NCBI RefSeq assembly: GCF_963675165.1 | Contig: NC_087386.1 | Span: 6,454,066-6,518,065, forward strand | Direction: 5' to 3' | DNA: 64,000 nucleotides | DNA from: Halichondria panicea | Lineage: Eukaryota > Porifera > Demospongiae > Suberitida > Halichondriidae | In this document: positions 24,401-33,400 of the stretch, one piece after another | Layout of the letters: the number at the start of each line of letters is the position of its first letter | Position numbering within the stretch: the first letter of the stretch is position 1 | The notes under the pieces: model-generated | Databases searched by the model: none | Told to the model about the DNA's origin: nothing | The model's input: the letters and a program-made list of their open reading frames with translations, nothing else | Translations under genes and position numbers: made by a program

Positions 24401-27400
24401 TGGATCCACAGCATTGTACATGGCCAGTGAGAATGGTCACTGTGGAGTTGTTAGAATGTTGTTGGAGGCCAAGGCTGACGTTCACAACAAGAATAATGTG
24501 TGCATAGTGGTGTTTGTGTACTCTGCTGATTCCATGGTTGAGTGTGTGTACTGTCACCTCTGTGTTAGCCTCGTTCCCAAGCCGATTTTTTCGAGGGGGA
24601 AAAGGCCTGGTGTCATTGCTTGGGTGTTAGTGCGCATGGTAATCGTGCACAAATAATGTAAAACTTTTGCAAACTAGTCCGTTTACTAGGAATATGTTCC
24701 GTAATACGTAATTCCATACTGAAGCTATGGCTTACGCCCTCTATTGCGTTGGCCAAGAAAGCTTGTACACTTATAGTCTAAAGTCTGAGGCCAGTAGTCT
24801 CTCATCTACCTCTAGTTCTACGATGGTCGTATGGTCGGGTTGTCTTCTCAAGCAGCAGTTAAAAGTAGACGAGAGCCTCTTCTGGCTTCAGACTAGTGTG
24901 CAAGCCTTCTTGATCAACACAATAGAAGCACAGCACGGTAGATAGGGGGGAAAGAAGGGGATTCCCCATAGAGCACTGGTAGTTGGTGTATCCCCTGACA
25001 TTAGTGTAGATAGTCATGTGATATTGTATAATGAGAATAGTTGGATGGCATTGCACTTTGCCATGGTTGGTAGTTAGCTCTGCACTAGAACGCTAGCTAT
25101 TGGTAGCTGCAAGAGTGAGAAGAGAGCTGCAAGGCTCTGCTGACTTGCAACCATTAATTTTAGACTTGAACTTTGGCATCGATCATTTTTAACAAAAATC
25201 ATCGTCGATCATTAGAGTTTCCCTGTGATTCTAGATTATGCATGCAGCAAAATTAAACATGTTCTCATAATCAGGGGCGGATCCAGGAATTTGAAAAGGG
25301 GGGGCAAGTTTGAAGAAAATGTTTACTACAAAAAATGTCAACAGTTTTTTTTAAGCCCAGCCAGTGTGATTATGGATTGATTGATGACAGTATGACATAC
25401 ATAGTAGCAGGAGATAGCAGAAATGGATGGAATCATCTTGCTCTTCAGCTTCAAGTCTACAACTAGAGATCGTCTGCTGTTCTGCATGTGCAATAATTGA
25501 TTGCTGCTCTAAGTCACACCCACTTCATGAGCTAGTTTTATTCGAGCTGGTCAGAAAGGGGTGCACGTGCCCCTTGTGCCCTGCACTGGATCCGCCACTG
25601 ATAATTGTAATCAATGTGTGTATAAAAGCTAGCTTAATTATGTAGCTTTGGCACCTCCACCGAGGCATCAGCGCTTTCATTGGTTTTGTTGTACAAACAC
25701 ATTTCCCACAACATGCTGTTTACATTGTTTTCCTCCATGTACAGTTGGGACAGACCCCTCTTTGGACAGCCAGTTTCAATGGTCACCAGAAATGTATGGA
25801 GCTCCTAATCGATGCTGGGGCCAATGTTGATATACCCGAAGAGGTGAGTGTAAGTAGCTGTGTACACACATCTCAGAGGCCACTAGCCACAGAGCCTCCC
25901 CATGTTCTGTTGACCTGGTTCATTAGACACCAGAGCTAGTCATGTTTGTGTAGAGAGCACTCAGAGAAGGTCCGACAACCTGTGCGCCTAACATTAATTT
26001 TTGCTGAATCAGCATTTTCATAGCTGGTCCAGTTGCTGTGATATATAATTATATGGTTTATGGTCTATAACAGAACAACCAGACAGCTCTGCATGTAGCC
26101 AGTAGACATGGACATGATGAGATAGTGAGGGTCCTCTGCTGTGACATTAGTGTAGATAGTCATGTGATATTGTATGAGTGATATTGTGTAATGAGTGGAT
26201 CTGTACTATCTTGACTCTGTACAGGATGGATTCACTGCGTTGATTGCAGCTGCTCAGGAGGGTCATGTGAGGACAGTGGAATTGTTGATTGCGGCAAAAG
26301 CTGGAGTTGACATTCAAAATAAGGTGAGATTTACCGCTTGTCTGTTAGTAATTATTTGGATGTGTACAGAATGGATCCACAGCATTGTACATGGCCAGTA
26401 AGAATGGTCACTGTGGAGTTGTTAGAATGTTGTTGGAGGCCAAGGCTGACGTTCACAACAAGAATAATGTGTGCATGGTGGTGTTTGTGTACTCTGCTGA
26501 TTCCATGGTTGAGTGTGTGTACTGTCACCTCTGTGTTAGCCTCGTTCCCAAGCCGATTTTTTCGAGGGGGAAAAGGCGTGGTGTCCATTGCTTGGGTGTT
26601 AGTGCGCATGGTAATCGTGCACAAATAATGTAAAACTTTTGCAAACTAGTCCTTTTACTAGGAATATGTTCCGTAATAATTATGTACTTCCATACTGAAG
26701 CTATGGCTTACGCCCTCTATTGCGTTGGCCAAGAAAGCTTGTACACTTATAGTCTAAAGTCTGAGGCCAGTAGTCTCTCATCTACCTCTAGTTCTACGAT
26801 GGTCGTATGGTCGGGTTGTCTTCTCAAGCAGCAGTTAGAAGTAGACGAGAGCCTCTTCTGGCTTCAGACTAGTGTGCAAGCCTTCTTGATCAACACAATA
26901 GAAGCACAGCACGGTAGATAGGAGGGAAAGAAGGGAATTCCCCATAGAGCACTGGTAGTTGGTGTATCCCCTGACATTAGTGTAGATAGTCATGTGATAT
27001 TGTATAATGAGAATAGTTGGACGGCATTGCACTTTGCCATGGTTGGTAGTTAGCTCTGCACTAGAACGCTAGCTATTGGTAGCTGCAAGAGTGAGAAGAG
27101 AGCTGCAAGGCTCTGCTGACTTGCAACCATTAATTTTAGACTTGAACTTTGGCATCAATCATTTTTAACAAAAATCATCGTCGATCATTAGAGTTTCCCT
27201 GTGATTCTAGATTATGCATGCAGCAAAATTAAACATGTTCTCATAATCAGGGGCGGATCCAGGAATTTTGAAAAGGGGGGGGCAAGTTTGAAGAAAATGT
27301 TTACTACAAAAAATGTCAACAGTTTTTTTAAGCCCAGCCAGTGTGATTATGGATTGATTGATGACAGTATGACATACATAGTAGCAGGAGATAGCAGAAA

Positions 27401-30400
27401 TGGATGGAATCATCTTGCTCTTCAGCTTCAAAAGTCTACAACTAGAGATCGTCTGCATGTGCAATAATTGATTGCTGCTCTAAGTCACACCCACTTCATG
27501 AGCTAGTTTTATTCGAGCTGGTCAGAAAGGGGGTGCACGTGCCCCTTGTGCCCTGCACTGGATCCGCCACTGATAATTGTAATCAATGTGTGTATAAAAG
27601 CTAGCTTAATTATGTAGCTTTGGCACCTCCACCGAGGCATCAGCGCTTTCATTGGTTTTGTTGTACAAACACATTTCCCACAACATGCTGTTTACATTGT
27701 TTTCCTCCTATGTACAGTCGGGAGAGACCCCTCTTTGGACAGCCAGTTTCAATGGTCACCAGAAATGTATGGAGCTCCTAATCGATGCTGGGGCCAATGT
27801 TGATATACCCGAAGAGGTGAGTGTAAGTAGCTGTGTACACACATCTCAGAGGCCACTAGCCACAGAGCCTCCCCATGTTCTGTTGACCTGGTTCATTAGA
27901 CACCAGAGCTAGTCATGTTTGTGTAGAGAGCACTCAGAGAAGGTCCGACAACCTGTGCGCCTAACATTAATTTTTACTGAATCAGCATTTTCATATAACT
28001 TGCCTTTAGAGGTACGTGTAGACTTAGTCCTCTGTCTTGTATTGTTAGGTCTAGTTTTAGTAATAGGAGCTCTAAACTCTTTCAATAACATCTGTATAAA
28101 GACAAATTCAGCAAATTATAATTCTAGTCGTACAGTTCTCGGACTTCCTCTGGAGAGCACTGGTAGTTGGTGTATCCCCTGACATTAGTGTAGATAGTCA
28201 TGTGATATTGTATAATGAGAATAGTTTGACGGCATTGCACTTTGCCATGGTTGGTAGTTAGCTCTGCACTAGAACGCTAGCTATTGGTAGCTGCAAGAGT
28301 GAGAAGAGAGCTGCAAGGCTCTGCTGACTTGCAACCATTAATTTTAGACTTGAACTTTGGCATCAATCATTTTTAACAAAAATCATCGTCGATCATTAGA
28401 GTTTCCCTGTGATTCTAGATTATGCATGCAGCAAAATTAAACATGTTCTCATAATCAGGGGCGGATCCAGGAATTTTGAAAAGGGAGGGGCAAGTTTGAA
28501 GAAAATGTTTACTACAAAAAATGTCAACAGTTTTTTTAAGCCCTGCCAGTGTGATTATGGATTGATTGATGACAGTATGACATACATAGTAGCAGGAGAT
28601 AGCAGAAATGGATGGAATCATCTTGCTCTTCAGCTTCAAAAGTCTACAACTAGAGATCGTCTGCATGTGCAATAATTGATTGCTGCTCTAAGTCACACCC
28701 ACTTCATGAGCTAGTTTTATTCGAGCTGGTCAGAAAGGGGGTGCACGTGCCCCTTGTGCCCTGCACTGGATCCGCCACTGATAATTGTAATCAATGTGTG
28801 TATAAAAGCTAGCTTAATTATGTAGCTTTGGCACCTCCACCGAGGCATCAGCGCTTTCATTGGTTTTGTTGTACAAACACATTTCCCACAACATGCTGTT
28901 TACATTGTTTTCCTCCATGTACAGTTGGGACGGACCCCTCTTTGGACAGCCAGTTTCAATGGTCACCAGAAATGTATGGAGCTCCTAATCGATGCTGAGG
29001 CCAATGTTGATATACCCGAAGAGGTGAGTGTAAGTAGCTGTGTACACACATCTCAGAGGCCACTAGCCACAGAGCCTCCCCATGTTCTGTTGACCTGGTT
29101 CATTAGACACCAGAGCTAGTCATGTTTGTGTAGAGAGCACTCAGAGAAGGTCCGACAACCTGTGCGCCTAACATTAATTTTTACTGAATCAGCATTTTCA
29201 TATAACTTGCCTTTAGAGGTACGTGTAGACTTAGTCCTCTGTCTTGTATTGTTAGGTCTAGTTTTAGTAATAGGAGCTCTAAACTCTTTCAATAACATCT
29301 GTATAAAGACAAATTCAGCAAATTTTAATAGTCCTATTCGTTTAAGAGCCTGGAATTTTGATTGCTATTTGAACGCCCACTAACTACTTCCTGTATAGCT
29401 TCCGCAGTAAAATTGTGCTGAGCTGGCACACCCTTTTACATTGTGTACATGCATATTGTTATCTATATTGTTATATGGTAGTGTTTTGTGGCTTACCAGG
29501 CCCTCAAGACAAAGATGATTCTGCCAGGAGGATCTGGATCTGGATCTTGGATATTATTTTCTCACACATAGGGGAATGAGCGCGCATGCGCATTACATCC
29601 ACGGGAATAATTAAAGGGTGTGTCCAAATAGATCAATTTCACAAATGGCTACGGCTAGCTAGCTGTTTTAACAGATATTTTCTGAGTATTGTAGCTAACA
29701 AAAAGCTAGCGCTTTAGTGCAAGGCTAACTCATATGTTGAATAGAAAGTTTGTGCGGACAGATGATGCTATGAAAGATTCTGAAGAGACTGCAACAGCCT
29801 TCAATGTGAGTCAAACTAGCCATAACTCGAGAAAGAAGCTTTAGTTTGCAAAATCCACGAATCAAAATCCAAGAGAACGTGGCTAGAAGCCTATAGAAGC
29901 TGTTAGCTTTCGTCGCATTGCAACCGTTGAGCAGTTACAGCTGGAACAGACACACAGACAGACAGACAGACAGACACGTACACACACACAGTCAGCTTTA
30001 CCGTATCCCTCGTGCGGCTACGCCTCGAGGCATAATAACTGATTGAGATTATAGCTTTGTTGGGAGAAGTAGGATTGAGTGTAAGTAGCTGTACACACAT
30101 CTCAGAGGCCATTAGCCACAGAGCCTCCCCATTTTCTGTTGACCTGGTCCATTAGACACCAGAGCTAGTCATGTTTGTGTAGAGAGCACTCAGAGAAGGT
30201 CCGACAACCTGTGCGCCTAACATTAATTTTTGCTGAATCAGCATTTTCATAGCTGGTCCAGTTGCTGTGATATATAATTATATGGTTTATGGTCTATAAC
30301 AGAACAACCAGACAGCTCTGCATGTAGCCAGTAGACATGGACATGATGAGATAGTGAGGGTCCTCTGCTGTGACATTAGTGTAGATAGTCATGTGATATT

Positions 30401-33400
30401 GTATGAGTGATATTGTGTAATGAGTGGATCTGTACTATCTTGACTCTGTACAGGATGGATTCACTGCGTTGATTGCAGCTGCTCAGGAGGGTCATGTGAG
30501 GACAGTGGAATTGTTGATTGCGGCAAAAGCTGGAGTTGACATTCAAAATAAGGTGAGATTTACCGCTTGTCTGTTAGTAATTATTTGGATGTGTACAGAA
30601 TGGATCCACAGCATTGTACATGGCCAGTGAGAATGGTCACTGTGGAGTTGTTAGAATGTTGTTGGAGGCCAAGGCTGACGTTCACAACAAGAATAATGTG
30701 TGCATGGTGGTGTTTGTGTACTCTGCTGATTCCATGGTTGAGTGTGTGTACTGTCACCTCTGTGTTAGCCTCGTTCCCAAGCCGATTTTTTCGAGGGGGA
30801 AAAGGCCTGGTGTCATTGCTTGGGTGTTAGTGCGCATGGTAATCGTGCACAAATAATGTAAAACTTTTGCAAACTAGTCCGTTTACTAGGAATATGTTCC
30901 GTAATACGTAATTCCATACTGAAGCTATGGCTTACGCCCTCTATTGCGTTGGCCAAGAAAGCTTGTACACTTATAGTCTAAAGTCTGAGGCCAGTAGTCT
31001 CTCATCTACCTCTAGTTCTACGATGGTCGTATGGTCGGGTTGTCTTCTCAAGCAGCAGTTAAAAGTAGACGAGAGCCTCTTCTGGCTTCAGACTAGTGTG
31101 CAAGCCTTCTTGATCAACACAATAGAAGCACAGCACGGTAGATAGGGGGGAAAGAAGGGGATTCCCCATAGAGCACTGGTAGTTGGTGTATCCCCTGACA
31201 TTAGTGTAGATAGTCATGTGATATTGTATAATGAGAATAGTTGGACGGCATTGCACTTTGCCATGGTTGGTAGTTAGCTCTGCACTAGAACGCTAGCTAT
31301 TGGTAGCTGCAAGAGTGAGAAGAGAGCTGCAAGGCTCTGCTGACTTGCAACCATTAATTTTAGACTTGAACTTTGGCATCGATCATTTTTAACAAAAATC
31401 ATCGTCGATCATTAGAGTTTCCCTGTGATTCTAGATTATGCATGCAGCAAAATTAAACATGTTCTCATAATCAGGGGCGGATCCAGGAATTTGAAAAGGG
31501 GGGGCAAGTTTGAAGAAAATGTTTACTACAAAAAATGTCAACAGTTTTTTTAAGCCCAGCCAGTGTGATTATGGATTGATTGATGACAGTATGACATACA
31601 TAGTAGCAGGAGATAGCAGAAATGGATGGAATCATCTTGCTCTTCAGCTTCAAAAGTCTACAACTAGAGATTGTCTGCTGTTCTGCATGTGCAATAATTG
31701 ATTGCTGCTCTAAGTCACACCCACTTCATGAGCTAGTTTTATTCGAGCTGGTCAGAAAGGGGGTGCACGTGCCCCTTGTGCCCTGCACTGGATCCGCCAC
31801 TGATAATTGTAATCAATGTGTGTATAAAAGCTAGCTTAATTATATGTAGCTTTGGCACCTCCACCGAGGCATCAGCGCTTTCATTGGTTTTGTTGTACAA
31901 ACACATTTCCCACAACATGCTGTTTACATTGTTTTCCTCCATGTACAGTTGGGACGGACCCCTCTTTGGACAGCCAGTGTTAGTGGTCACCAAAAATGTA
32001 TGGAGCTCCTAATCAATGCTGGGGCCAATGTTGATATACCCGAAGAGGTGAGTGTAAGTAGCTGTGTACACACATCTCAGAGGCCACTAGCCACAGAGCC
32101 TCCCCATGTTCTGTTGACCTGGTTCATTAGACACCAGAGCTAGTCATGTTTGTGTAGAGAGCACTCAGAGAAGGTCCGACAACCTGTGCGCCTAACATTA
32201 ATTTTTGCTGAATCAGTATTTTCATATAACTTGCCTTTAGAGGTACGTGTAGACTTAGTCCTCTGTCTTGTATTGTTAGGTCTAGTTTTTAATAGGAGCT
32301 CTAGCTAACTCTCTCAACAATATCTGTATAAAGGCAAATTCAGCAATTTTAATTCTAAGCATACGGTTGTCGGACCTCCTCTAGATCTGTAGTGTAGATA
32401 GTCATGTGATATTGTATAATGAGTGGGTCTGTGATGAGTGATGGTTCACCTGCTCACACTATCTTGACTCTGTACAGACTGGAGCCACTGCGTTGATGGC
32501 AGCTGCTCGGGAGGGTCATGTGAGGGCAGTGAAATTATTGATTGCTGCGAAGGCTCAAGTTGACTATCAAAATAAGGTGAGATTTACTGCTTGTCTGTTA
32601 GTAATTATTTGGATTTGTACAGGGTAGAGGGACGGCATTGAACTTTGCCAGAGTCCCTGTTGAGTTGTTACAATAGGGTTAGGGTTAGGGTTGTGGTGTT
32701 TGAGTACTCAGCTGATTCCATGCATGGTTGAGTGTGTGTACTGTCACCTCTGTGTGTGAGTGGACTGAGTAGTGGAGAGTGTTCATTTGCAGTGACATAT
32801 AATTATATGGTTTATGGTCTATAACAGGACAACCTGACAGCTCTGTATGCAGCCAGTAGGAATGGACATGATGAGATAGTGAGGGTCCTCTTAGCAGCCA
32901 AGGCTACAGTCAACACTCAGACCAAGGTTGGTACAAACACATTTCCCACAACATGCTGTTTACATTGTTTTCCTCCATCTACAGTTGGGACAGACCTCTC
33001 TTTGGACAACCAGTTTCTATGGTCACCAAAAATGTATGGAGCTCCTAATCGATGCTGGGGCCAATGTTGATATACCCGAAGAGGTGAGTGTAAGTAGCTG
33101 TATACACACATCTCAGAGGCCACTAGCCACAGAGCCTCCTCATGTTCTGTTGACCTGGTTCAATAGACACCAGAGCTAGTCATGTTTGTGTAGAGAGCAC
33201 TCAGAGAAGGCCCGATAACCTGTGCGCCTAACATTAATTTTTGCTGAATCAGCATTTTCGTATAACTTGCCTTTAGAGGTACGTGTAGACTTAGTCCTCT
33301 GTCTTGTATTGTTAGGTCTAGTTTTAGTAATAGGAGCTCTAAACTCTTTCAATAACATCTGTATAAAGACAAATTCAGCAAATTTTAATATAGTCCTATT

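Larger units (their letters stand above)
22210..25230 (+). repeat. Higher-order duplicated block, first copy
   Basis: A ~3.0-kb stretch (MITE 1, D exon, long interspersed repeat, C'-A-B unit, shortened MITE 3) is repeated almost exactly at about 28,400-31,430. Equivalent points are 6,192-6,200 nt apart: the MITE region at 22,217 and 28,409, and the A exon at 24,254 and 30,454. It shows duplication above the single-cassette level. Confidence 0.85.

Noticed and set aside
17794-31430. CRISPR-like regular repeats
   Set aside because: The repeats are long (kilobase) duplicated exon cassettes in an intron-rich animal genome, not 25-40-bp repeats with unique spacers.
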